64,000 nucleotides of DNA from DTWD01 sp963662965 (GTDB taxonomy: Bacteria; Acidobacteriota; Vicinamibacteria; Vicinamibacterales; UBA8438): assembly GCA_963662965.1 (NCBI GenBank), contig OY759970.1:1550001-1614000 (forward strand), given 5' to 3'. The position numbers and the translations under genes are program-made. This document shows, piece by piece, positions 1-8,817 of the stretch (position 1 is its first letter; each line of letters opens with the position of its first letter). A model generated the notes under the pieces. That model searched no databases and was not told the origin of the DNA. It saw nothing but the letters and a program-made list of their open reading frames with translations.

Positions 1-3000
1 GCGGGCTTTGCCTCATACGAACTGACGGACGTCACCGTTGTCACGAACCGACAGCTGTCGATCGGCACCGTGGCGCTCATGATCTCTGCGCTTCAGGAGA
101 CCGTGACGGTTACCGCCACGGGCACGATTGGACAGGTGGAAACGGTAACCTCGGATCGATCGGCGGTAATCACCGCAGACCAGCTCGACGCGATCACAGT
201 GCGGGGTCGCGATATTACATCAATGCTCCGCGTGCTACCGGGCGTGAGCTACCGGCCCGATTCCGAGGCGACGGGCGAGATTGTCATCGGCTCGTTTTTG
301 CCCTACATCGGCGGCGCTCGCCGCAACTGGGCCACCTTCATGATTGATGGGGTCCCGGGGAACGATCTCGGTGCCCCTCAAATCTCCAGCCATTCGATTA
401 GCCTAGACGCGATTGGCGAAGTCAACGTGCAGCTGAACAACTTCGAGGCAGACAGCGGTCGGAACGGCGGCGCCTCGGTAAACGTTGTCACCAAGGCCGG
501 CACGAACGATCTCTCGGGCACCGCGTATTTCTACAACCGCCACGAACGGTTCAGGGGCGAGAATTTCTTCGACAAGCGCAATGGGATTGCCAAGCCGCTC
601 TACCGTTACAATACCTTTGGCGGCAACATAGGCGGACCGTTGCGCACGGACAAGGCGTTCTTCTTCTACAATTACGAGCAATGGGGCGTCGACACTCCCC
701 AGGCGGCGAACGAACGCACCGTGCCGACCCCGCTCGAGCGGTCCGGAGACTTCTCGCAGAGCTTCGATCTGCAGGGTCAGCTGATCCCGATCCGGGATCC
801 GTTTACCCAACAGCCGTTTCCCGGCAACAAGATTCCGGCCGGCTCGATCAACTCCGACGGCCAGGCACTGATGAACTTCTTTCCACTTCCCAACAACCTG
901 GATAGAGGCCTGACAGGCGGAAACTTCAACTATCAGTTCAAGGGGCAGGAGCAAAGCCAGCGGTACAATAACGTCTTCCGCTTCGACTTTCGGCCCACCA
1001 CGTCCGACGCGCTCTTCGTGCGGTGGTCGCGGTGGCTCCAGCCAGCTACGCGATTTAGAGGGGGCTGGGATCTGATCGAGCACACGTTCACCTACAACGA
1101 CTACGCCTTTGGCACCAGTTACACCAAGGTGATCGGCTCGAACTTTGTCAATGAGTTGGCGTTTGGTCGTCGTTCCAACTCGGAAGCCAATCCGCAGTCG
1201 GATCGGTTTGATCTCAATCGCCTGACCAGAGCGGGGGTGGGCTACGAAGGCGGCCAGTTCCACCCGGAGATCAACCCCTTCAAGCTGCTTCCGATGATGC
1301 AATTCGGCAGCTTCCTCCCGAACGTCGCTGATGTGACCTTCGACAGGCGGTTCGTAAATTACGGCGCGGACTACGTTTATACGATAAACAACGCGCTGTC
1401 GTGGACGACCGGTCGCCATAATTTCAAAGCCGGTGGCTACTTGGAGACTAATAGGAACGTAGAGGGGTTCGGTGCTCGGTCTTTTCCGGGCCGCTTCGTC
1501 TTCTCGCGCGACCCATCGAACCCCCTCGACACGGGCCACCCATACGCCAATGCGATGACCGGAGTCTTCGCGGAGTATAGGGAGGAAACGACGAGGATCG
1601 GCCAGGATGCCAGCGGGTTTATTGGCAATGCATTCATTCAAGACAAGTGGCAGCCGACGGCCAAGCTCACTATGGATATAGGCCTCCGCTTAGGGACGTA
1701 CTCGCATTACCGACAGGCCCTTGCGTCATCATCCTTTGTGCCGGGGCGCTTTAATGCAGCAAACGCCCCGACCCTGTACGACCCGTTCTTGCAGGACGGC
1801 GTGCGTGTGTCCCGCAACTCGATAACCGGTGAAACCGGACCGGCCGTGCTGATCGGCGGGTTGATTCCGGGTAGCGGCGAGCCCGGCAACGGCATGGTGC
1901 TCGACACCGATACGGCGTATCCGGATAATTTTCAGGATCCGCCGCCGATACTGTGGGAACCGAGATTCGGGGTCGCCTACGATGTCTTCGGCAATGGGCA
2001 GACGGCTATACGCGCGAACGTCGGCGTGTTTCACAATACAATCCAGGCCGGGGGGCTAAGCTGGCTCCAGGCGCTAAATCCCCCAATCCAGGTCAGCGAG
2101 TCCATCTTCTACAGCACGATGGATAGTTTTCTAAGCACGGCGGGTACGAGCTTCCCAGCAGGTAATGCGGTCGGAGTCGTGCGAGATCTCCCGACGCCGA
2201 CGATGTATAACATTACCGCCGGAATACAGACCGAGATTGGATTGGGGACGGTTCTCGACGCCGCTTATGTCGGAACGCGGGGGTCGAAGCTTAACCAGAC
2301 ACAAAACATCAACACCATTCCGAACGGCTCTCGTTTCCTGCCCCAGCACCAGGACGCGACGACCGGACGACCGCTGGCCGACAACTTCTTCAGACCCTAC
2401 CCGGGTTACGGCAATATCAGTTGGTACACCAACATAGGAGTCTCCGATTACGATGCGGCGCAGATTCAGCTCAACCGCCGGTATAGTGGTGGCCTGGAGT
2501 ATACGGTCTCATACACCTTGTCCCGGTCGCGCGACTACACGTCGAGGGACCGTCAACCGGTTCCGCTCTACCGGAACCCCGATACGTGGAGCTACGGCCT
2601 ATCCCGTTTCGATCGGACACACAACCTGACGATCAGTTACATATGGGATTTCCCCAATATCCCGACTGACAACCCCATCGTCAAGGGGCTATTCGACGAC
2701 TGGCTAGTGACTGGTATTTCGACGCTCACGAGCGGCCAGGCGGTCGGCGTCGGCTACTCTACGGTCGACAACGCCGACCATTTTGGAGGGGGAGATTCGA
2801 TGTTTTTTGTTGCCGGCGGGGTTCCGCCCAACCTCAGTGGTGACCCGAACCTCTCGAGCGGCGACCGGACTCTCGAACGCTGGTTTGATACCAGCAAGTA
2901 CTCTCGTCCGGCGGGAGGTCAGGTCGGAAACGGGAGGAAGGACGACATTCGTTTGCCTGGCGTCAATGACCACGGCATCAGGCTCGCAAAACGGATTCTA

Positions 3001-3189
3001 TTGGGCGGCGGGCAACAGCTGGAAATCGGGTGGGAGATCTACAACCTGTTCGACCACGTCAATTGGCTCGCGGTGGACACAACCGCGCGATTCGATGCGG
3101 AGGGAAATCAGGTAGACGAGCGTTTTGGCAAGGTCATTTCATCCGGGGCGCCTCGCACCATGCAGTTTTCATTGCGTTACCGGTTCTAA
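1..3189 (+). CDS. TonB-dependent receptor, Oar-like (5' end outside window)
   Basis: The reading frame is open from base 1, so the gene starts before the window; an internal GTG at 70 is not needed as a start. The first ~33 codons read like the end of a carboxypeptidase-regulatory (CarboxypepD_reg) domain. A plug domain follows (GGARRNWATFMIDGVP region, then VNVVTKAGTND), and then a long beta-barrel rich in aromatic and Asn/Gly residues. The protein ends in FSLRYRF, a terminal Phe typical of outer-membrane barrels. The family sits in the outer membrane and takes up large substrates, probably oligosaccharides or peptides, using TonB energy. The substrate cannot be told from sequence. The adjacent TPR gene also carries a CarboxypepD_reg domain, a pairing common in Acidobacteriota. 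Confidence 0.93.
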   Translation, partial: AGFASYELTDVTVVTNRQLSIGTVALMISALQETVTVTATGTIGQVETVTSDRSAVITADQLDAITVRGRDITSMLRVLPGVSYRPDSEATGEIVIGSFLPYIGGARRNWATFMIDGVPGNDLGAPQISSHSISLDAIGEVNVQLNNFEADSGRNGGASVNVVTKAGTNDLSGTAYFYNRHERFRGENFFDKRNGIAKPLYRYNTFGGNIGGPLRTDKAFFFYNYEQWGVDTPQAANERTVPTPLERSGDFSQSFDLQGQLIPIRDPFTQQPFPGNKIPAGSINSDGQALMNFFPLPNNLDRGLTGGNFNYQFKGQEQSQRYNNVFRFDFRPTTSDALFVRWSRWLQPATRFRGGWDLIEHTFTYNDYAFGTSYTKVIGSNFVNELAFGRRSNSEANPQSDRFDLNRLTRAGVGYEGGQFHPEINPFKLLPMMQFGSFLPNVADVTFDRRFVNYGADYVYTINNALSWTTGRHNFKAGGYLETNRNVEGFGARSFPGRFVFSRDPSNPLDTGHPYANAMTGVFAEYREETTRIGQDASGFIGNAFIQDKWQPTAKLTMDIGLRLGTYSHYRQALASSSFVPGRFNAANAPTLYDPFLQDGVRVSRNSITGETGPAVLIGGLIPGSGEPGNGMVLDTDTAYPDNFQDPPPILWEPRFGVAYDVFGNGQTAIRANVGVFHNTIQAGGLSWLQALNPPIQVSESIFYSTMDSFLSTAGTSFPAGNAVGVVRDLPTPTMYNITAGIQTEIGLGTVLDAAYVGTRGSKLNQTQNINTIPNGSRFLPQHQDATTGRPLADNFFRPYPGYGNISWYTNIGVSDYDAAQIQLNRRYSGGLEYTVSYTLSRSRDYTSRDRQPVPLYRNPDTWSYGLSRFDRTHNLTISYIWDFPNIPTDNPIVKGLFDDWLVTGISTLTSGQAVGVGYSTVDNADHFGGGDSMFFVAGGVPPNLSGDPNLSSGDRTLERWFDTSKYSRPAGGQVGNGRKDDIRLPGVNDHGIRLAKRILLGGGQQLEIGWEIYNLFDHVNWLAVDTTARFDAEGNQVDERFGKVISSGAPRTMQFSLRYRF

Positions 3190-3200
3190 ACGGGGGATCG

Positions 3201-3237
3201 CACGGTGGGGCGGGGCTGCAGCCCCCGCCCCACCGTG
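3201..3237. terminator. Strong GC hairpin after the TonB receptor gene
   Basis: Two perfectly complementary 15-base arms (3201-3215 and 3223-3237) with a 7-base loop lie 11 bases after the receptor stop codon. There is no T-tract, so a classical intrinsic terminator is not certain; it could equally protect mRNA 3' ends. It differs from the TTAGACGGGGC repeat family found elsewhere in the window. Confidence 0.5.
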
Positions 3238-3351
3238 ATCGCTCGATGTGGCACGACCAAGCATGATGGCGTCCTTCCTCTTTAAGCTCCTGACCCGTGG
3301 TTTGGATACGCCGGTTCCTAGGTTCACGGTCGGAGGGCGGCAGCAACACGC

Positions 3352-4338
3352 ATGTTACTGAATGGTCGACGCACCGCCGTCGTGACGACGCTGCTGGTCA
3401 CGATGGTGCTAGCGGCGGCGCCCTCGTCCGCCCAGAGCGCCAGGGTCCGAGGCGTGGTGACCGACTCCGCCGGCCAACCGGTCGCGGACGCCACCGTCGT
3501 GGTCGTATTCCAAGGGGCGCTGGCCTTGCAGTCCGAGACGGCGACGAACGACGTAGGGGCGTTCGTGCTGGCGGGACTCATGCGCGGGCCCTACGTCGTG
3601 ACCGTCACGAAGGAAGGTTTCGACCAGAAGACCACCGGACTGACGCTGCAGAGCAGCAGCCAGTCGTTCGAGTTGAACGTCGAACTCTTGACTGCGGCGG
3701 AACTGGCCCGCGAAAACCTGTTCGGGGAGGATCTGGCCGAGTTCGAGAGAACTGAAGCGGCCACCGACGCCATCGAACGGGGAATCCAGGCAGCGCGCAA
3801 CGACAGCTTGGACGAGGCGGTGACGCTGTTCAACGAAGCGATCGAGATATTGCCCGACTGCAGCGATTGCTATCGCAACCTCGGCATCGTCTACGCACTC
3901 AAGGACGACTATGCCCAGGCCGAGGCCGCGTTCGAGCGGGCGATCGAGCTCGCGCCAGACAATGCCGCAGCGTACGAAGCGGTGATCGAAGCCTACAACC
4001 AGCAGGGCAAGTTCGCCGAGGCGGCTGAGGCCAACGCGCAGGCCATCAAGTTGTCCGGCAGCGCGACGGGTGGGGGCGCTGGTGGTGTCACGGCGGTGTT
4101 CAATCAGGGCGTGATCTTGTGGAATTCGGACCGCTTCGCCGAAGCTCGCCAGCAGTTTGAGCAGACCCTCATGCTCGATCCCAACCACAGCGAGGCGCAC
4201 TACTGGCTCGGCATGGCCAACCTGAATGAAGGCAAGATGCCCGAAGCGGCGGCGGAGCTCACGCTCTATCTCGAGCGGGAGCCTGACGGCCGGTACACAG
4301 TGGAGGCGACGGGGTTCCTCGCCATGATCCAGCCCTAG
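3352..4338 (+). CDS. Exported TPR protein with carboxypeptidase-regulatory domain
   Basis: 328 residues. It begins with a cleavable signal peptide (hydrophobic VVTTLLVTMVLAAA, cleavage near SSAQ-SA), so it acts outside the cytoplasm. Residues ~30-110 form a CarboxypepD_reg beta-sandwich (VRGVVTDSAGQPVADATV... GPYVVTVTKEGF). From ~residue 140 to the end there are at least four tetratricopeptide repeats (for example AEAAFERAIELAPDN and ARQQFEQTLMLDPNH). TPRs mediate protein-protein contact. The gene follows the TonB receptor in the same direction with a hairpin between them, so the two may work together, but no specific function can be assigned. A purine-rich GGAGGG lies upstream of the ATG. 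Confidence 0.85.
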   Translation: MLLNGRRTAVVTTLLVTMVLAAAPSSAQSARVRGVVTDSAGQPVADATVVVVFQGALALQSETATNDVGAFVLAGLMRGPYVVTVTKEGFDQKTTGLTLQSSSQSFELNVELLTAAELARENLFGEDLAEFERTEAATDAIERGIQAARNDSLDEAVTLFNEAIEILPDCSDCYRNLGIVYALKDDYAQAEAAFERAIELAPDNAAAYEAVIEAYNQQGKFAEAAEANAQAIKLSGSATGGGAGGVTAVFNQGVILWNSDRFAEARQQFEQTLMLDPNHSEAHYWLGMANLNEGKMPEAAAELTLYLEREPDGRYTVEATGFLAMIQP

Positions 4339-4355
4339 AGTCCGCCGGGCTCCAG

Positions 4356-4487
4356 CTAATGACCGACCCGCCGCAGGTTAACCACCTCGGTGACCTCGAA
4401 CGCCTGGCGTGCGATCTGCTCGAGCACCCGTTTTTCAGTGGTGTCACACCGCACGATGCCCACGAGCGTGACCACGCCCTTGTCGAC
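4356..4487 (-). pseudogene. Remnant of a BON-domain gene (3' end only)
   Basis: On the minus strand this stretch reads VDKGVVTLVGIVRC... EKRVLEQIARQA... VTEVVNL... and ends in a stop. That matches the second half of a BON domain (G-VTL-G-V, R-E-A, V-V-N pattern). There is an in-frame stop a few codons upstream and no start codon, so only ~43 codons survive. BON domains bind membranes or ligands and often follow CBS domains. The fragment lies between two intact plus-strand genes and looks like a relic. The call rests on pattern recognition by eye. Confidence 0.45.
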
Positions 4488-4509
4488 GACGCATCATAGG
4501 GAGCATCTG

Positions 4510-6690
4510 ATGAAGAGAACCACGGCAGGCATCTCACGCCTGGCACTCGTCGCTAGCTTGATCGTTCTCGCCGGTATCGCCTGTGAGCAACGGGGCGCCC
4601 CCGTTGGAGAAGAGCCGGCAGACACATCGCCGCCACCAGCTCCCAGCATGGGCTTGGTCGACGATGAGCGCGTCACGCGGGCAGCGGTCGATGAACCCGG
4701 CGAGTGGTTGACCTACGGCCAGACGTTCGAAGAACAACGATTCTCTACACTCACCGAGATCAATCGAGACAACGTCAACGACCTGGGGCTCGCCTGGTTC
4801 AAGCCGCTGGGCGAACGGCATCGAAATGAGAACACACCTCTGATCGTCGATGGCGTCATGTACGTCTCGGACCCGTGGAACGTGACCTACGCGCTCGACG
4901 CCACCACGGGTGAGGAAATCTGGGCCTTCGATCCCGAGACGCGACGGGAGTTCGTTCGCTACTCCTGTTGTGGCGGTCCCATGACCCGCGGCGTGGCCGT
5001 GTACCAGGGCCGGGTCTTCATCGCCACCTTCGATGCCCGGGTGGTCGCGGTCGATGCGGCCACGGGTGAGAAGGTCTGGGACGTCGACACGTATCATCCA
5101 TCCGCGGCCAGCCCGTTCACCGTTACCGGCGCACCCCGGGCCGGCGGCGGCAAGGTGTACATCGGCCAGAGCAGCTCCGAATACGGCGTGCGCGGATACG
5201 TCAGTGCGTACGACGCCGAGACCGGGGAGCTCGCGTGGCGGTTCTACCTCGTTCCTGGCGATCCCTCCCAACCGTTCGAGCATCCCGAGCTCGAGATGGC
5301 GGCCAAGACCTGGAGCGGCGAATGGTGGAAGCTCGGTGGCGGCGGCACGGTGTGGAGCTCGATTGTCTACGACCCGGATCTGCACACGGTCTATCTCGGC
5401 GTGGGCAACGGCGCACCCTGGCCGCGCGACATACGCTCTCCCGGCGGGGGTGACAACCTGTTTCTGACGGCGATCGTCGCCGTGGATCCGGATACCGGCC
5501 GGATGAAGTGGTATTACCAAACCGTGCCCGGCGACAACTGGGACTACAGCTCCGCCATGGACATGGTGCTGGCCGACATGGACGTGGACGGGACGATGCG
5601 CAAGGTGCTGCTGCAAGCGCCGAAGAACGGTTTCTTCTACGTGCTCGACCGCGAGGACGGCGAGCTGTTGCGGGCCCATCCCTACGGCGCGATCACCTGG
5701 GCCACGCACGTGGATATGGAGACGGGGAGGCCGGTAGAGAATCCGGAGGTCTACTACGAGGAGAACCCTCGGTGGATTCTGCCAGGCGCGGGCGGTACGC
5801 ACAATTGGCAAGCCATGTCGTTCGACGCGAGCCGAGGGATCATGTACATCCCCACCCACGACACGGCGTCCTTCTACGCCCTGGGCGAAGAGTTCGCGAA
5901 GACCGGCATATTCAAGATGAGTCCAGTGGGCCTGACTACCGGCCTGGCAATTGGTGCCTACCGAGATCAGTTGATTGCCGCGGCCGCGCCGCAGCTGGAG
6001 CCCAAGGCCTACCTGAAGGCGTTCGATCCGCTGTCCGGCGAGACGCTGTGGGCTGTCGAGAACGAGGTCCCTCGCAACGGCGGCGTTCTGGCCACTGCGG
6101 GCGGCGTCATCTTCCAGGGCGATGGCACGGGCACCATTTCCGCGTACCACACCGACAACGGCGAGACCCTCTGGCAGTTCGAAGCCCCTGGCGGCGCATT
6201 CGGTGCCGGGCCGATTAGCTACGAGGTCGACGGCACCCAGTATCTTGCGTTCACCAGCTCGGTGCATTCGGACTACGACGGCGGCGGCAGGATCCTGGTC
6301 TTCAAGCTCGGTGGTGATGTGGAGCTACCGCCGGCGCCAGGGCTCAGGGATACCACCATTCCCGAGCAGCCGCCGCTGACCGCGTCCGCCGACGACCTGG
6401 CGCGAGGCGATCAGCTCTATCACCAGGTCTGCGCGAATTGCCATGGGACCCTCGGCCGCGATCGCGACGGTCGCCTGGGCGGCGAGGCGGTGGGGGGGCT
6501 CAAACGGGGGGTGGCGGACCTACGCAGAATGTCGCCGGAGACCCATGCGTCCTATCTGACCATCGTGCTCGGCGGTATGCTGCAAGATCTCGGCATGCGT
6601 AGCTTTGCCGACGTGATGGACGAGGACGACGTGGAGGCAATTCGACAGTTCGTGATCTCGAAAGCCAATTTGGCTCGAGAGACCCAGTAG
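4510..6690 (+). CDS. PQQ-dependent dehydrogenase with C-terminal cytochrome c
   Basis: 726 residues from the ATG at 4510, which has an AGGGAGC ribosome site; the frame is open further upstream but that part is not protein-like. The N-terminus is a lipoprotein-like signal (VLAGIAC). The body is an eight-bladed quinoprotein propeller with repeated tryptophan-docking motifs (GEEIWAFD, GEKVWDVD, GETLWAVE, GETLWQFE). The adjacent cysteines C153-C154 match the vicinal disulfide of PQQ alcohol dehydrogenases. The C-terminal ~100 residues carry a haem c site C641-A-N-C644-H645. Quinohaemoproteins of this type oxidise alcohols or sugars in the periplasm and pass electrons through haem c. The exact substrate is unknown. 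Confidence 0.9.
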   Translation: MKRTTAGISRLALVASLIVLAGIACEQRGAPVGEEPADTSPPPAPSMGLVDDERVTRAAVDEPGEWLTYGQTFEEQRFSTLTEINRDNVNDLGLAWFKPLGERHRNENTPLIVDGVMYVSDPWNVTYALDATTGEEIWAFDPETRREFVRYSCCGGPMTRGVAVYQGRVFIATFDARVVAVDAATGEKVWDVDTYHPSAASPFTVTGAPRAGGGKVYIGQSSSEYGVRGYVSAYDAETGELAWRFYLVPGDPSQPFEHPELEMAAKTWSGEWWKLGGGGTVWSSIVYDPDLHTVYLGVGNGAPWPRDIRSPGGGDNLFLTAIVAVDPDTGRMKWYYQTVPGDNWDYSSAMDMVLADMDVDGTMRKVLLQAPKNGFFYVLDREDGELLRAHPYGAITWATHVDMETGRPVENPEVYYEENPRWILPGAGGTHNWQAMSFDASRGIMYIPTHDTASFYALGEEFAKTGIFKMSPVGLTTGLAIGAYRDQLIAAAAPQLEPKAYLKAFDPLSGETLWAVENEVPRNGGVLATAGGVIFQGDGTGTISAYHTDNGETLWQFEAPGGAFGAGPISYEVDGTQYLAFTSSVHSDYDGGGRILVFKLGGDVELPPAPGLRDTTIPEQPPLTASADDLARGDQLYHQVCANCHGTLGRDRDGRLGGEAVGGLKRGVADLRRMSPETHASYLTIVLGGMLQDLGMRSFADVMDEDDVEAIRQFVISKANLARETQ

Positions 6691-6717
6691 AGATCTCCAA
6701 AACTTGAGCTATAGGAA

Positions 6718-6903
6718 GTTCAAAGACTCATCTCCGCGGTCCACACCGTCAACGAGCCGGCCGATATGGCTCGGGTCATCGCTATGGGGTTCGACGCCAT
6801 CTTCACCGACCGACCCGACCGTCTACGTGCGGTCGTCGACCGGTACACCGGGTCCGCCGCAACCGCCTGGTCGAACCACTTGCCTGGTGCGCCACAACCT
6901 TAG
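6718..6903 (+). pseudogene. Remnant of a glycerophosphodiester phosphodiesterase gene (3' end)
   Basis: This reads VQRLISAVHTVNEPADMARV... then GFDAIFTDRPDRLRAVVDRY. That is the C-terminal end of a GDPD/UgpQ-type TIM barrel (the family's WTVND...GVDGIITDRPD signature). A stop codon lies immediately upstream in frame and no start exists, so the rest of the gene is gone. The reading frame runs into the left end of the insertion sequence beginning at 6899, where it meets a stop. The fragment shows that DNA was lost next to the insertion sequence. Confidence 0.6.
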
Positions 6904-7040
6904 GGTTCGCGCAGAAATAACTCCAGTGTTGTTGGCGGAATTCTAGCTGACTGGTTTCCACCGAGTTGAGTCCGCCGGCCCTCTCGACCCTGAAATTGCA
7001 GCCTGTAGCACCGATGGCCACCCGCGGCGAGGTAGCAAGG

Positions 7041-7082
7041 TAATGATAGAGTATCTCCTTTGCAGGTATTACTCTATCATTA
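7041..7082 (+). promoter_or_regulatory. Hairpin directly before the transposase start
   Basis: A perfect 13-bp inverted repeat (taatgatagagta at 7041-7053 and its complement at 7070-7082) encloses a 16-base loop containing a ribosome-site-like ctcctttgcagg. The right arm ends on the A of the ATG at 7082. It could sequester the start against read-through transcripts, or be a binding site for the transposase's N-terminal helix-turn-helix domain. Confidence 0.5.
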
Positions 7083-7866
7083 TGCGAACCGAACACTATC
7101 GCGCGCGGGACCTCACCACGTTGTTGCGGAAGCAGAAGATCGCCACGATGACCGAGCTGAAAGACGTCCTGGGGAGCGCAGCGGACATCACGATCTTCCG
7201 GAAGCTGGCGGAGCTGTCCTATCAGACCAGCTACTCCCACCGCGGGCGATATTACACGTTGGCCGATATCCCCCAGTACGATGCGTGGGGCCTGTGGTCG
7301 TATCGCTCGGTGTGGTTTTCGCGGCGCGGGACATTGCTGGCCACCGCGGAAGCGCTGGTCCAGGAGGCCGACGCCGGATTTTTCGTGGCCGAGCTCGAGG
7401 GGGTCCTCAACGTGGAGGTGAAGGGGGCGTTGCTGAGGCTGGTCCGTCAGCAGAAGCTGGCGCGTGCGTCCTTCGCCGGGCGCTATCTGTACTGTTCCCC
7501 CGATACCGCCACGAGGGACGCTCAGCTCACCGCGCGCCGGGTCCGTGACGCGGCGACCCCACTCGGGGGGCGGCTGCCGCACGTCGATGTCCTCCCCGAT
7601 GAGCTCAAGGCATCGATTGTGCTGTTTTTCAGCCTGCTCGATGAGCAACAGCGACGCCTGTACGCCGGCCTGGAGTCGCTCAAGATGGGCCACGGAGGCG
7701 ACCAGGCGATCGCCGACCTGCTGGGGCTGGACGCGGGGACCGTGGCCCGCGGGCGGCACCACCTCCTGGACCGCGATGTGACTGTCGAGCGTGTCCGCCG
7801 GGCTGGCGCCGGACGCCGACCGGTGGAAAAAAAACGCCAGCGGTCATCGCGCGCATCGACGAGCTG
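7082..7866 (+). CDS. ISAzo13-like transposase, first frame (N-terminal part)
   Basis: The start is placed at the ATG at 7082, after the hairpin; an earlier ATG at 7043 lies inside the hairpin. Residues ~1-140 look like a winged-helix module (DLTTLLRKQKIATMTELKDV... YLYCS), not usually part of an ISAzo13 transposase. Residues ~180-250 match the usual transposase N-terminus (EQQRRLYAGLESLKMGHGG... GTVARGRHHL... RVRRAGAGRRP). At 7827-7834 there are eight A residues; a -1 slip there joins this frame to the next one as VEKKTPAVIARIDELM, restoring the family sequence. Without slipping, translation stops at 7866. The short form could be a regulator. Confidence 0.75.
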
Positions 7867-8781
7867 ATGACGCACGAGACGGCGGGCGACCCCATGTCCG
7901 GGTTGAAATGGACCCGAAGGACCACCGAGAAGATCGCCGCCGAGCTGCAGTCGCTTGGCATCAGCGTGGGCCCACGCACCGTGGCCAGGCTGCTCACGCA
8001 GTTGGGGTTCTCCTTGCGCGTCAATCAGAAGAAACGCTCCACTGGCTCGCCGGCACGGCGGAATGAGCAATTCGAGCAAATCGCCTCGCTTCGGGAGCGT
8101 TTCGTCACTGACGCGGCGCCGATCATCAGCGTGGATACCAAGAAGAAAGAACTGGTTGGCCACTTCAAGAACGCGGGCGTCGCCTGGAATCGTGCGCCCG
8201 TGGTTGTCAACGACCACGACTTCCGGTCCGAGGCCGAGGGGATCGCGATTCCCTACGGCATCTATGACCTGCAGGCCAATCGCGGCACGATGTTCGTCGG
8301 CACGACCTACGACACCCCGTCGTTCGCCGTGGACGCCATCGAGCAGTGGTGGCGCACCGAAGGCGCGACGCGCTACCCCGGGTCCCGCGAACTGGCGATC
8401 CTCGCCGATGGCGGAGGAAGCAACGGCGCCAGATGCCGCGCTTGGAAGTTCGGGCTCCAGCGCAGCCTCTGCGACCGACATGGCCTGTCGATCACCGTCG
8501 CTCACTACCCGCCGGGAGCCTCGAAGTGGAACCCGATCGAGCATCGACTGTTCAGCGAGGTGAGCAAGAACTGGGCTGGCAAGCCGCTCGACAGCTATGA
8601 CACGATTCTCAACTACCTCCGAACGACGCGCACCTCAACCGGACTCCGCGTTCGTGCTCACCTGGTTCGCCGACCCTATGTGAAGGGCATCAAGATCGCG
8701 GCGGCAGACATGAACACGCTGGCTCTGGAGGAGCTCGAACCCCTGCCCGCCTGGAACTACACGCTCCAACCCCGCTGTTGA
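7867..8781 (+). CDS. ISAzo13-like transposase, second frame (catalytic part)
   Basis: This frame carries the DDE-type catalytic region: GDPMSGLKWTRRTTEKIA, then IISVDTKKKELVGHFKNAG (first Asp), AILADGGGSNGARCRAWK (second Asp region), and HYPPGASKWNPIEHRLFS with the catalytic Glu. These blocks are characteristic of ISAzo13-family (Rhodopirellula-type) transposases, which cut and paste the element. The frame has its own ATG at 7867, but homology starts upstream of it, so the active enzyme is probably the -1 frameshift product of both frames. It ends 7 bases before the right inverted repeat. It appears intact and may be functional. Confidence 0.85.
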   Translation: MTHETAGDPMSGLKWTRRTTEKIAAELQSLGISVGPRTVARLLTQLGFSLRVNQKKRSTGSPARRNEQFEQIASLRERFVTDAAPIISVDTKKKELVGHFKNAGVAWNRAPVVVNDHDFRSEAEGIAIPYGIYDLQANRGTMFVGTTYDTPSFAVDAIEQWWRTEGATRYPGSRELAILADGGGSNGARCRAWKFGLQRSLCDRHGLSITVAHYPPGASKWNPIEHRLFSEVSKNWAGKPLDSYDTILNYLRTTRTSTGLRVRAHLVRRPYVKGIKIAAADMNTLALEELEPLPAWNYTLQPRC

Positions 8782-8817
8782 AAATGGGGAGTTATTCCTG
8801 CGCGGACACTTAGGTCA

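Larger units (their letters stand above)
6899..8813 (+). mobile_element. ISAzo13-like insertion sequence, 1915 bp
   Basis: The boundaries are set by imperfect 26-bp terminal inverted repeats, 6899-6924 and 8788-8813; the core is ggagttatt(t/c)ctgcgcg on the inner side. Between them lie two overlapping reading frames for one transposase. No convincing target duplication is visible: the left flank is a glycerophosphodiesterase remnant, and the right flank begins directly inside a palindromic repeat of the chromosomal family. The missing duplication and two unrelated half-lost flanks suggest deletion or recombination after insertion. Confidence 0.8.

Noticed and set aside
403..1641. 412-codon antisense frame in the TonB receptor gene
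   Set aside because: Shadow of the receptor; no recognisable domain.
4534..6267. 577-codon antisense frame in the PQQ dehydrogenase gene
   Set aside because: Typical of GC-rich DNA; the plus strand has clear quinoprotein motifs and the antisense product has low-complexity composition.
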